The notes beneath the pieces were generated by a model. The model saw only the letters and a list, made by a program, of their open reading frames with translations, ran no database searches and was not told where the DNA came from. The position numbers and the translations under genes were made by a program. DNA of 64,000 nt from Flavobacteriaceae bacterium (GTDB taxonomy: Bacteria; Bacteroidota; Bacteroidia; Flavobacteriales; Flavobacteriaceae). Below, one piece after another: positions 8,264 to 16,440 of this stretch (position 1 is its first letter; each line of letters begins with the position of its first letter). The stretch spans positions 62,001 to 126,000 of the forward strand of contig CANGTQ010000001.1 of the NCBI GenBank assembly GCA_947456955.1, given 5' to 3'.

Positions 8264-8372
8264 ACCCTAGCCCCGATAGTAGTGGAAATCCTTTTTTTGT
8301 TTTATGAAATGCCCTTCGACTGCGCTCAGGGTGACAAAACAAAAAAGATTGGAACGGATAGCGGGATTAGCT
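8264..8372. repeat. Intergenic palindromic element between prfB and threonine aldolase
   Basis: An imperfect inverted repeat of about 110 bases. The outer arms include CTTTTTTTGTTTT and AAAACAAAAAAG. They enclose a GC-rich hairpin, CCCTTCGA-ctgcgc-TCAGGG. The outermost segments CCCTAGCCCCGAT... and ...GGATAGCGGGATTAGC are partly complementary. It sits between the divergently transcribed prfB and aldolase genes. CCTTCGACTGCGCTCAGGG-type hairpins recur between genes of many Bacteroidetes. No promoter is readable inside it. Confidence 0.55.
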
Positions 8373-8414
8373 TCAAATAAAATATAATGCGAAAGTAAGC
8401 TTTAGAAATAGAAT

Positions 8415-9449
8415 ATGGAAATAAATTTAATTAGCGATACCGTTACCAAGCCAACTCCCGAAATGCTTCAGGCAATGTTTAATGCCAAAGTGGGTGATGA
8501 TGTATTCAAGCAAGACCCATCGGTAAATGAATTTGAGCGCATTGTAGCCGATTTATTCGGAATGGAAGCTGCCTTGTTTTTTCCAACCGGAACGATGGCT
8601 AACCAAACTGCGATTAAGCTAAATACCAATCCGGGCGATCAGATTATTTGTGATAAATGGTCGCATATTCATTTGTATGAATCGGGTGGCGCTTCGTCAA
8701 ATAGCGGTGTGAATTTCAATTTATTGGATGGAAGTCGAGGAATGATAACCGCTGAACAAGTGAAAGAAGGCATCAATGATCCTGAATTTTATCATACACC
8801 CATGTCAAAAATGGTAGGCATTGAAAACACTACGAACAAAGGTGGTGGTGCGTGTTACGAAATTTCAGAACTCCAAAAAATAAAGCAAGTTTGTGTCGAC
8901 CATAATTTGAAATACCATTTAGATGGCGCTCGTCTGTGGAATGCGATGATTGCTAAAAGGCAACAGCCAAAGCAATTCGGAGAACTTTTCGACACTATTT
9001 CTGTTTGTTTTTCAAAAGGTATGGGATGTCCTATTGGTTCCGTTTTACTCTCTGATGCCGAAACAATACATCGCGCATTGCGTATACGAAAGATATTTGG
9101 AGGCAATATGCGTCAATCAGGTTATTTGGCGGCAGCCGGAATTTATGCCTTGCAAAACAATATAAATAGGTTAGAAGAGGACCATCGCAGAGCTAAAGAA
9201 TTAGGTTGTGCATTACAACAATGCTCTTGGGTTGCTGTTGTTGCACCAGTTGAAACTAACATTATTGTCTTTTCAGTACAACCACATATTAAAGACCAGG
9301 AAGTTATAGAAATGCTAAAGCAAAAAGGAATTGCTATTAGTTTGTTAGCCAAAGGAAAACTAAGAATAGTTACGCATCTTGATTACCGACAAGTGATGCA
9401 TGAATATGTTTTGGAAGCATTGGAGAAGCTGTCTTTTAAATTATCGTAA
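8415..9449 (+). CDS. ltaE: Low-specificity L-threonine aldolase (PLP)
   Basis: Cytoplasmic PLP enzyme splitting L-threonine or allo-threonine into glycine and acetaldehyde. The 344 residues show the aldolase family pattern. ISDTVTKPTPEML stands at the N-terminus, LFFPTGTMANQTAIKLN is the cofactor phosphate region, and YHLDGARLWNA supplies the PLP-ring Asp. The Schiff-base Lys lies in ISVCFSKGMGCPIGSVL. It supplies glycine, which links it to glyA and gcvT further right. Its last 9 bases overlap the tail of the opposing repeat-protein gene. Confidence 0.92.
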   Translation: MEINLISDTVTKPTPEMLQAMFNAKVGDDVFKQDPSVNEFERIVADLFGMEAALFFPTGTMANQTAIKLNTNPGDQIICDKWSHIHLYESGGASSNSGVNFNLLDGSRGMITAEQVKEGINDPEFYHTPMSKMVGIENTTNKGGGACYEISELQKIKQVCVDHNLKYHLDGARLWNAMIAKRQQPKQFGELFDTISVCFSKGMGCPIGSVLLSDAETIHRALRIRKIFGGNMRQSGYLAAAGIYALQNNINRLEEDHRRAKELGCALQQCSWVAVVAPVETNIIVFSVQPHIKDQEVIEMLKQKGIAISLLAKGKLRIVTHLDYRQVMHEYVLEALEKLSFKLS

Positions 9450-9854
9450 TAAACAAACAATAACCCATTTTTCGGGAATTCCCTCAAAGTAATAAGCTGT
9501 TTTACCATAGCGGTCTTTGTATTTTAAGTTTTGTCCATCAACAAAATACAATGCTTCGCCATAACGATCTTTGTTTCTAATCGTTTGTCCGTCAAAATAA
9601 AATAAAGCTTTTCCATAGCGATCTTTACTTCTAATTGTATTTCCATCTATATAAAACAGAGCTTCACCATAACGGTTTTTACTTTTTATAGTTAGTCCAT
9701 CTATATAGTATAAAGGTATACCGTATTTATCTTTTGTTTTTAAAATTAAGCCATCTTCAAACACTATAGACTTCCCATACCGATCGTTTTGTTTGACTGA
9801 TTGGCAATATGAAATTTGTTGTATAAAAATTAGAATAAAGAAATATATTTTCAT
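9441..9854 (-). CDS. Secreted protein of tandem 18-residue YG..L-YIDG repeats
   Basis: 137 residues: a signal peptide (MKIYFFILIFIQQISYCQ) and then six imperfect 18-residue repeats. The typical unit is YGEALFYIDGNTIRSKDR, with conserved Tyr-Gly, aromatic pair, Asp-Gly and a basic end. Each unit looks like a beta hairpin, so the protein may form a short repetitive beta sheet like WG- or MORN-type repeats. No C-terminal sorting domain is seen; the last residues are GIPEKWVIVCLLR. The DNA repeats have a 54-base period with third-position divergence, which suggests they are selected at protein level. Function unknown. Confidence 0.75.
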   Translation of the reverse strand: MKIYFFILIFIQQISYCQSVKQNDRYGKSIVFEDGLILKTKDKYGIPLYYIDGLTIKSKNRYGEALFYIDGNTIRSKDRYGKALFYFDGQTIRNKDRYGEALYFVDGQNLKYKDRYGKTAYYFEGIPEKWVIVCLLR

Positions 9855-10181
9855 TTTATATGATTTTATTATTTGTAAATGATAATTAGCATAATCATTT
9901 TGTTGGTAAAAGCTAAATTACTCTTTTTATATAATAGAAAAAACAAACATTTGATTAGTACTTATTCTTTTAATAAAGAAATATAACTCTCTTTATAAAC
10001 ACATGATAGCATGAAGTTATAACTTGAACTAACTTGAACTATTTTGTAATATTTTACTTTACTATATTTAAACCAATTTAATTTATTATTGATATTTTTT
10101 TTATTCAAAAAAAGTAAAAGCAAATAAAGGCAAATTAATATTTTATAAGAATTTTATAGTAAAAGCATTTATTTTTACAAC
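9855..10181. other. AT-rich 327-base gap, no gene seen
   Basis: This spacer between two divergent genes is very A/T rich, with no reading frame I trust. It contains a tandem AACTTGAACT-AACTTGAACT duplication at about 10021-10040 and an AAAGCAAATAAAGGCAAAT stretch near 10117-10136, which recurs (GCAAATAAAAGCAAATAAAG) downstream of the next gene near 11610-11629. Promoters for both flanking genes must lie here, but no clean TAnnTTTG is evident. Confidence 0.4.
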
Positions 10182-11420
10182 ATGGCAAGATTACTTCAAA
10201 AACCCAAGGAAGAATATTTAAATCATTTGAGAAATCAAATAAATAAAAAGTTTCCCAGCAAGATCTCTTCAAACTCGGGTTGTGATTTATTGATTGCAGA
10301 TATCTATTCAAAAACACAACATCTACTTTCTATAGATACCATAAAAAGACTTTTAGTTCTCAAAAAAAGTTCTTCATTACCTAGTGGTTTTACTTTAGAT
10401 GTTTGTGCTCAGTATTTGGATTATCATGATTGGGAAGATTTTGTACAGTCTTATTTAGAGCAAAGTGTTTTTTATAAAAAAACACTTTTAATAAATATTA
10501 TTGAAGATAGGAAATCTTTTGAAGACATCCTGATGCATATTAATAATAATATCAAGTCAACTGATCTATTTGAAAATTTCAACAAAATACTATTATACAA
10601 AGCTCAAGTAAAAGATGAAGTTTTTTTTAAAAGAATATTTGAATTTCATAATATCTTTGAATACAATGAACTTCACAAATATGATATTTATTATACCATA
10701 CATATATTAGGGTCACTATGCATTAAATATGATTGGCTCAAAGCCATTGCCATTAGTTATTATCACAACATTTCCTTTGATGAAAATTATTTTGTAGAAT
10801 GGTTAGTAGTTCCTGATAAAGACTATTACTTTCCATTACTAGAAAACTATTATAAATCTAATGGAGACACTAAATCAGCGGCTGTATTTTATCATTTAAT
10901 ACAATGCACCTATTTAGCGGAACAGCAAGAATGGGGATCTTTTGAAGATCATTTTAAACAAGTTATTCCATTATTAGTAAGTACATTTAGTTTTAATAGT
11001 ATACTCAAGATGCGATGGTTAGGAATTCAGTTGTATCATGATAGCCACTTTAATAACGGTGATCTTCAAAAAAGCATTGTTAAAAGTATTTTAACTGCTA
11101 GCGATATTAATGAAAAAGACAACGGTAATTGTATAACAGCAATTTTCATAATCTGTAATTACTTGACTCAATTAGAATTATATGTTGTTATTATTGAGCT
11201 GTATGAACAAAAGTGTGCTCATCGTACATCACACCTGGGACATTGGGGAGATTTAAACCTAAACCATTTGGATGTGCATTATGCTTTAGCTTTATTAAAA
11301 ACTGGTAAAAAAGAAGAGGCAAAGTTAATTTTTAATAAAATTAAACAGCAACAATTCGATCTAAACTTCAAACACCGTATGCTTGCGATATATGATGTTT
11401 TAGCAAAAGAATTCAATTGA
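10182..11420 (+). CDS. Protein with N-terminal HTH-like region and helical repeats, unknown function
   Basis: 412 residues, cytoplasmic, no signal peptide. Residues about 25-90 follow a pattern I associate with a Bacteroidetes helical domain of HTH type: LSIDTIKRLLVL, then LPSGFTLDVCAQYLDYHDWEDF (T-x-K-R ... TLD-x-x-x-x-YL-x-Y-x-x-W-x-x-F). The remainder (about 100-412) is alpha-helical and Tyr/Leu rich with paired-helix spacing, ending in a readable TPR-like unit (YALALLKTGKKEEAKLIFNKI). A sensor or regulator with a solenoid partner-binding region is a reasonable guess. Base composition is more A/T rich than its neighbours. It ends just before a strong terminator. Confidence 0.7.
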   Translation: MARLLQKPKEEYLNHLRNQINKKFPSKISSNSGCDLLIADIYSKTQHLLSIDTIKRLLVLKKSSSLPSGFTLDVCAQYLDYHDWEDFVQSYLEQSVFYKKTLLINIIEDRKSFEDILMHINNNIKSTDLFENFNKILLYKAQVKDEVFFKRIFEFHNIFEYNELHKYDIYYTIHILGSLCIKYDWLKAIAISYYHNISFDENYFVEWLVVPDKDYYFPLLENYYKSNGDTKSAAVFYHLIQCTYLAEQQEWGSFEDHFKQVIPLLVSTFSFNSILKMRWLGIQLYHDSHFNNGDLQKSIVKSILTASDINEKDNGNCITAIFIICNYLTQLELYVVIIELYEQKCAHRTSHLGHWGDLNLNHLDVHYALALLKTGKKEEAKLIFNKIKQQQFDLNFKHRMLAIYDVLAKEFN

Positions 11421-11454
11421 AAAGAGCCCAACAATTAACGATGTTGGGCTCTTT
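11421..11454 (+). terminator. Strong Rho-independent terminator
   Basis: Perfect 13-base stem AAAGAGCCCAACA / TGTTGGGCTCTTT around an 8-base loop, directly after the stop of the HTH-like gene. The T run is part of the stem. Confidence 0.85.
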
Positions 11455-11503
11455 GATGACCATAAAACTTCAATGTAGTATTGAAGTTTTATTTTAATAA
11501 TTA

Positions 11504-11746
11504 CTATTTGATATCAAATGAAAAGGATAACCACAAATATCCATTTCTTTTATAAGATAATAAATTATAATTATTAGCAAAAATACTACAAAATATCACC
11601 AGATATTTAAGCAAATAAAAGCAAATAAAGAGCCCAAAAATACACGCCATGAGCATCGAAAAGCCAATGAGCCACCAACGTTCATTTTTGGTGTAAAATA
11701 AATTGGTGACTATTTCAGTTAATTTTTTTTGAGAAACTTGTTTCAA
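11504..11746 (-). pseudogene. Possible small membrane protein or gene remnant
   Basis: An 80-codon frame beginning with TTG (no ATG at its 5' end) encodes a tail of charged residues, a hydrophobic segment (WWLIGFSMLMACIFGLFICFYLLKYLVIFC) and then a low-complexity end. The WWLIGFSMLM start of the membrane segment looks like real protein, but the frame has no clear start, promoter or partner. It could be the broken N-terminal part of a larger membrane protein. The rest of the 11455-11880 gap holds only the promoter for the peptidase gene. Confidence 0.25.
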
Positions 11747-11829
11747 AAATTAGTGTAGTTTAGTTTTTTAAGAAAATCAAAAGTAGTGAAGATTTGTTAA
11801 TTTCTAAGTGCATAACTTCCTCTTGCAAC

Positions 11830-11861
11830 TTTGAGTGAAGGCATTAGAATGGTTAATTTTG
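11830..11861 (+). promoter_or_regulatory. Promoter for oligopeptidase B
   Basis: TTTG (11830-11833), a 20-base spacer, then TAATTTTG (11854-11861), a good match to the Bacteroidetes -33/-7 promoter. The start codon follows 19 bases later, giving a very short leader. Confidence 0.65.
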
Positions 11862-11880
11862 TAATAAAATATAACTTTAA

Positions 11881-13944
11881 ATGCCTGAAAAAATTATTCA
11901 AATACCCAAAGCCAAAATAATTCCTCATACATTAGAAAAACACGGGCAAGTTCGCACCGATAATTATTATTGGTTAAATCAAAGAGAAAACCCGGAAGTT
12001 ATTGAGTATCTCAATCAGGAAAACGACTATTACCAAAAATCAACTGCACATACTTCAGCATTTCAAAAAGATCTTTTTGAAGAAATGAAAGCCCGAATTA
12101 AGGAAGATGACGAGTCGGTTCCTTATTTCTACAATGGTTATTTTTATATAACGCGTTTTGAAAAAGGGAAAGATTATCCAATTCATTCCCGCAAAAAAGG
12201 AAATTTACAAGCTAAGGAAGAAATTCTTTTTGATTGCAACGAAATGGCGAAAGGTTTTACCTATTTCAATTTGGCTGGGTTAAGCATTAGCGAAGACAAT
12301 ACAATGTGTGCTTTTGGCGTTGATACCGTTTCAAGAAGGCAATATACAATTCAGATTAAAAACTTAGTTTCGGGTGAAATACTTCCGGTAAAATTAGAAA
12401 ACACTACTGGCGGCTCTACTTGGGCAAGCGATAACAAAACCTTGTTTTATTCCAGAAAAGATGAAGTAACGCTCCGAGCGGATAAAATCTACAAACATAA
12501 AATAGGTGCTCCAGCCGACAAAGACAGTTTGGTTTACTTTGAAAAAGATGAAACTTTCGATGTTTCGGTATATAAATCAAAGTCGAAGAAATATTTGATT
12601 ATCAATTCGAGCAGCACAATGACAACCGAATACCAAACGGTTTTGTCGTCTACGCCTGATGCTAAATTTAAAGTGTTTCAGAAAAGAACACGAGGTTTGG
12701 AGTATTCGATGTCGCATTTTGGTGACCATTTTTATATCGTAACCAATAAAGACAAAGCGACTAATTTCAAATTAATGAAAACGCCTGAACAGGCAACGTC
12801 AAAAGAGAATTGGGTTGATGTTATTGCGCATCGCGATGATGTTTTGCTAGAAGATATTGATATTTTCAAGGATTTTTTAGTTGTTTCTGAACGATTCAAC
12901 GGTTTGAATCACATTCGAATTATGCCTTGGAGTGGGAAAGGGGAATATTACCTGCCTTTTGATAGCAAAACGTACATGGCTTATACCACAACCAACCTCG
13001 ATTTTGACACCGAAATGCTGCGTTATGGTTATCAATCATTGGCAACTCCGGCTTCTGTAATTGATTTCAATATGAAAACGAAGGAGAAAAATGTACTCAA
13101 GGAGCATGAAGTTTTAGGTGAAAAATTTGATAAGAATAATTACACAGAAGAACGCATTTTGGCCACGGCCAAAGACGGAACGAAAGTGCCAATCTCGATG
13201 GTTTATCGAAAAGGGATTCTAAAGAACGGAAAGAATCCATTGTTGTTATATGCTTATGGTTCGTATGGTGTAACAATGGATTGCCATTTTTCATCGGTGC
13301 GATTATCGCTTTTAGACCGTGGATTTATTTTTGCAATTGCTCACGTTCGCGGTGGCGAAGACTTAGGACGTAAATGGTATGAAGACGGAAAATTGCTGAA
13401 AAAGAAAAATACGTTTACTGATTTTATAGATTGTTCCCAATTTGTCATTGATGAAAAATACACATCTGCACAACATTTATATGCTGAAGGTGGCTCTGCT
13501 GGTGGACTTTTGGTGGGTGCAATCGTTAATATGGAGCCAAAATTATATAACGGAGTTGTTGCTCAAGTACCGTTTGTGGATGTTGTTACAACGATGTTAG
13601 ACGATACGATACCTTTAACAACAGGGGAATATGACGAATGGGGAAATCCAAATGTTAAAAAATATTTTGATTATATGTTATCCTATTCTCCTTATGACAA
13701 TGTAATAGCTCAAGACTATCCAAACTTATATATTTCAACAGGTTTGCACGATTCGCAGGTACAGTATTGGGAACCAGCAAAATGGGTTGCCAAATTACGC
13801 GTTTTGAAAACAAATAATAATCAATTATATTTGGATACCAACATGGATGCAGGACATGGTGGTGCTTCGGGAAGGTTTGAAGCCATTAAAGAAATTGCCA
13901 AAGAGTATAGTTTTTTGTTAGATTTAGAAGGAATAAAAAAATAG
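11881..13944 (+). CDS. ptrB: S9A prolyl-oligopeptidase family, oligopeptidase B
   Basis: A 687-residue serine peptidase cleaving short peptides, typically after basic residues. The N-terminal two thirds form the beta-propeller gate. The C-terminal alpha/beta hydrolase carries the triad Ser539 (in EGGSAGGLL), Asp624 (in LHDSQVQYW) and His659 (in DAGHGG). PHTLEKHGQVRTDNYYWL at the start and the SYSPYDNV motif are typical of oligopeptidase B. No signal peptide is present, so it should be cytoplasmic. It has its own promoter and no operon partner. Confidence 0.93.
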   Translation: MPEKIIQIPKAKIIPHTLEKHGQVRTDNYYWLNQRENPEVIEYLNQENDYYQKSTAHTSAFQKDLFEEMKARIKEDDESVPYFYNGYFYITRFEKGKDYPIHSRKKGNLQAKEEILFDCNEMAKGFTYFNLAGLSISEDNTMCAFGVDTVSRRQYTIQIKNLVSGEILPVKLENTTGGSTWASDNKTLFYSRKDEVTLRADKIYKHKIGAPADKDSLVYFEKDETFDVSVYKSKSKKYLIINSSSTMTTEYQTVLSSTPDAKFKVFQKRTRGLEYSMSHFGDHFYIVTNKDKATNFKLMKTPEQATSKENWVDVIAHRDDVLLEDIDIFKDFLVVSERFNGLNHIRIMPWSGKGEYYLPFDSKTYMAYTTTNLDFDTEMLRYGYQSLATPASVIDFNMKTKEKNVLKEHEVLGEKFDKNNYTEERILATAKDGTKVPISMVYRKGILKNGKNPLLLYAYGSYGVTMDCHFSSVRLSLLDRGFIFAIAHVRGGEDLGRKWYEDGKLLKKKNTFTDFIDCSQFVIDEKYTSAQHLYAEGGSAGGLLVGAIVNMEPKLYNGVVAQVPFVDVVTTMLDDTIPLTTGEYDEWGNPNVKKYFDYMLSYSPYDNVIAQDYPNLYISTGLHDSQVQYWEPAKWVAKLRVLKTNNNQLYLDTNMDAGHGGASGRFEAIKEIAKEYSFLLDLEGIKK

Positions 13945-13984
13945 TTTAAAATATTTTATTAAATTTGCAAAGTTTAGAAGTCCG

Positions 13985-13992
13985 TAAATTTG
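13985..13992 (+). promoter_or_regulatory. -7 element for the cysteine-synthase-like gene
   Basis: TAAATTTG, matching TAnnTTTG. An identical TAAATTTG occurs 25 bases upstream (13960-13967); its TTTG lies 17 bases before this -7 element, so the pair may be two tandem promoters or a -33/-7 pair. It supports a start at the ATG at 14023 rather than the TTG at 14008. Confidence 0.5.
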
Positions 13993-14022
13993 ACTTCATA
14001 ATATGCCTTGACTAGTTTATTT

Positions 14023-15063
14023 ATGAAACAAGATATAAAAGCACACGATAATGTTTTAAGTCTAATAGGGAATACTCCTTTAATCAGACTGAACAAAATC
14101 ACTGAATCTTTACCAGGAAATTTTTACGCTAAGGTTGAAGCTTTCAATCCTGGACATTCCACTAAAGACAGAATTGCATTATATATTATAGAAGAAGCAG
14201 AAAGACAAGGAATTCTTTCCCCGGGAGATACTATCATTGAAACTACATCCGGAAATACAGGTTTTAGCTTAGCAATGGTAAGTATCATTAAAGGATACAA
14301 CTGTATCTTAGCAGTAAGTTCAAAATCTTCAAAAGATAAAATCGACATGTTGCGCAGTTTAGGTGCTAAAGTATATGTTTGTCCGGCTCACGTTTCTGCT
14401 GATGATGAACGTTCTTACTACAATGTGGCTAAGCGTTTGCACGAAGAAACAAAAGGTTCTATCTATATCAATCAATATTTCAATCAATTGAATATTGATG
14501 CTCATTACAAAACTACAGGTCCAGAAATTTGGGAACAAACAAACGGAAAAATTACACACTTAATTGCGTGTAGCGGAACGGGTGGAACAATCTCAGGCGC
14601 AGCCAAATTTTTAAAAGAAAAGAATCCAAATATTAGAATTTTAGGTGTTGATGCTTTTGGTTCAGTACTTAAAAAATACCATGAAACCAAAGAGTTCGAT
14701 GCTGCCGAAATTTATCCATACCGAATAGAAGGATTGGGAAAAAACCTTATTCCAACTGCTACTGACTTCGATTTGATTGATCATTTCATGAAAGTTACTG
14801 ACGAAGAAAGTGCACACACTACCAGAGACATTGTCAAAAGAGAAGGATTATTTGTTGGTTATACTTCAGGTGCTGTAATGCAAGCCATCAAACAATACGC
14901 AGAAGAAGGAGAATTTACAGAAGAAAGCAATGTTATTGCGATTTTCCCAGACCACGGATCTCGTTATATGAGCAAAGTATTCAGTGATGACTGGATGAAC
15001 GAACAAGGTTTCTTTGACAGCATAAATGCTGAAGAAGTTCAGAAAGTAGAATTTATTAAATAG
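14023..15063 (+). CDS. PLP-dependent cysteine synthase / cystathionine beta-synthase family enzyme
   Basis: A fold-type II PLP enzyme of 346 residues from the ATG at 14023. Visible motifs are [13 protein letters not shown], the Schiff-base Lys in [12 protein letters not shown], the substrate loop [12 protein letters not shown] and the cofactor phosphate loop [14 protein letters not shown]. It is longer than a typical O-acetylserine sulfhydrylase and lacks the C-terminal CBS domains of full cystathionine beta-synthase. The NPGHSTKDR variant and the [12 protein letters not shown] segment are typical of the CBS-like branch. It probably condenses an activated serine with sulfide or homocysteine. 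It is followed by a terminator, so monocistronic. Confidence 0.88.
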   Translation: MKQDIKAHDNVLSLIGNTPLIRLNKITESLPGNFYAKVEAFNPGHSTKDRIALYIIEEAERQGILSPGDTIIETTSGNTGFSLAMVSIIKGYNCILAVSSKSSKDKIDMLRSLGAKVYVCPAHVSADDERSYYNVAKRLHEETKGSIYINQYFNQLNIDAHYKTTGPEIWEQTNGKITHLIACSGTGGTISGAAKFLKEKNPNIRILGVDAFGSVLKKYHETKEFDAAEIYPYRIEGLGKNLIPTATDFDLIDHFMKVTDEESAHTTRDIVKREGLFVGYTSGAVMQAIKQYAEEGEFTEESNVIAIFPDHGSRYMSKVFSDDWMNEQGFFDSINAEEVQKVEFIK

Positions 15064-15103
15064 ATTTGTTAGACTTCATAGAAAGTTAGACTGCTTAGAT
15101 AAT

Positions 15104-15133
15104 AAAAACCTCCGAGAATTCTCTGAGGTTTTT
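15104..15133 (+). terminator. Terminator after the cysteine-synthase-like gene
   Basis: Stem AAAAACCTC / GAGGTTTTT with a palindromic GAGAATTCTC in the loop, followed by TGTTTT. It may also serve the decayed gene on the other strand. Confidence 0.75.
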
Positions 15134-15136
15134 GTT

Positions 15137-15556
15137 TTAACGCATGGTTTTATTCACGTCATTGTCATCATATTTTGCCTTAAAGCGGTTTAGATTATCG
15201 AGATTGATATTGCCTTTTAGGTCGATTACTTTTTCTTCTAGAAGCAATGCTATTAGGAAATCCCATTTTCGAGTGCGGAAGTTTTTGGATTGGATGCTAA
15301 CTTTTTGTTGTACAAAAATTAGCTTCTTACCATCATCCTGTTTGATTTCTGTGCCGTTAGTGTCTACCTACAGGTGTACTAATTCTTCTTTAGTGCTTAG
15401 TTTTTAAACATACAATTAATTGTTCATGGATTTTTTGGCAAAGCTAAAAGCCGGTGTGTCTCCTGAATAAACAATTGCATCTTTTAGTTTTATTTCCTGA
15501 GCTGTTATTTTAGTAGCGAAAAAAACAAGTGTCGTTACATATATTATATATTTCAT
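15137..15556 (-). pseudogene. Decayed secreted-protein gene with three in-frame stops
   Basis: Read leftward from the ATG at 15554-15556, a signal peptide (MKYIIYVTTLVFFATKITAQ) and a short mature segment are followed by TAA after codon 46, then a second TAA and a TAG. Beyond these the same frame continues as VDTNGTEIKQDDGKKLIFVQ... and ends KYDDNDVNKTMR before the final stop at 15137. Start and end are in the same frame over 140 codons, so the damage is by point mutation, not by insertion or deletion. I do not recognise the parent family. The plus-strand frame at 15144-15407 is only its antisense shadow. Confidence 0.6.
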
Positions 15557-15650
15557 TGTCATTGATTTTATAAAAACTTAGGAACAAAAAAACGCCAAGC
15601 AAAGCCTAACGTTTATCTATATTCTTATATCTGAAAACTGCGACTGAAAA

Positions 15651-16361
15651 CTATTCTTCCATTGTATGATAAACGTTCATCACGTCATCATCTTCTTCAA
15701 TTTTTTCAATTAGTTTTTCAACATCGGCCATTTCGGTTTCGGTTAGTTTTTTGGTGATTTGAGGAATTCTTTCAAATCCTGAAGAAAGGATTTCAATGCC
15801 ACGGCTTTCTAATTCTTTTTGAATAGCACCAAAACTTTCGAAAGGTGCGTATATTAAGATGCCGTCTTCGTCAGCAAAAATCTCTTCGGCACCAAAATCG
15901 ATGAATTCCAATTCTAATTCTTCAATATCAACATTATTATTTGGTATACGGAAATTGCATGTATGGTCAAACATAAATTCTACCGAACCTTGTGTTCCCA
16001 TTGTACCATTGCATTTGTTAAAATAACTTCTAATGTTTGCAACGGTTCTGTTATTGTTATCGGTAGCGGTTTCAATTAAAAGCGCAATTCCGTGTGGTGC
16101 ATAGCCTTCGAAAAGCTGTTCTTTGTAGTTGGCGGTATCTTTATCGGTTGCTTTTTTAATCGCGCGTTCTACATTTTCTTTCGGCATGTTAGCCGATTTT
16201 GCATTTTGAATAACGGCACGTAAACGTGAGTTGGCTTCCGGATTTGGTCCGCCTTCTTTTACCGCCATTACAATATCTTTTCCTATACGAGTAAACGCTT
16301 TGGCCATGGCAGACCAACGTTTCATTTTTCGTCCTTTTCTAAATTCAAAAGCTCTTCCCAT
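15651..16361 (-). CDS. YebC/PmpR-family protein
   Basis: A 236-residue YebC-family protein, described in other bacteria as a DNA-binding regulator and more recently linked to relief of ribosome stalling. It starts MGRAFEFRKGRKMKRWSAMAKAF, the usual family opening, with GGPNPEANSRLRAVIQNAKSANMPKENVERAIKKA as the central signature and an acidic C-terminal end. It is third in a leftward run after fumarylacetoacetase and gcvT, but a 79-base gap separates it from gcvT. Confidence 0.92.
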   Translation of the reverse strand: MGRAFEFRKGRKMKRWSAMAKAFTRIGKDIVMAVKEGGPNPEANSRLRAVIQNAKSANMPKENVERAIKKATDKDTANYKEQLFEGYAPHGIALLIETATDNNNRTVANIRSYFNKCNGTMGTQGSVEFMFDHTCNFRIPNNNVDIEELELEFIDFGAEEIFADEDGILIYAPFESFGAIQKELESRGIEILSSGFERIPQITKKLTETEMADVEKLIEKIEEDDDVMNVYHTMEE

Positions 16362-16440
16362 TGCTAAAAAATATATTTTATGTTTGTTTTTTTATCGATT
16401 GCAAAAGTAACTTATCCTAAGTAATTTCAAAAAAATGAGT

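Noticed and set aside
10117..11629. GCAAATAAA words as transposon target-site duplications around the HTH-like gene
   Set aside because: They are A/T-rich, imperfect, of unequal length and without terminal inverted repeats; kept only as a weak hint.
15144..15407. 87-codon plus-strand frame
   Set aside because: Antisense to the decayed secreted-protein gene, whose frame on the other strand gives a signal peptide and coherent sequence.
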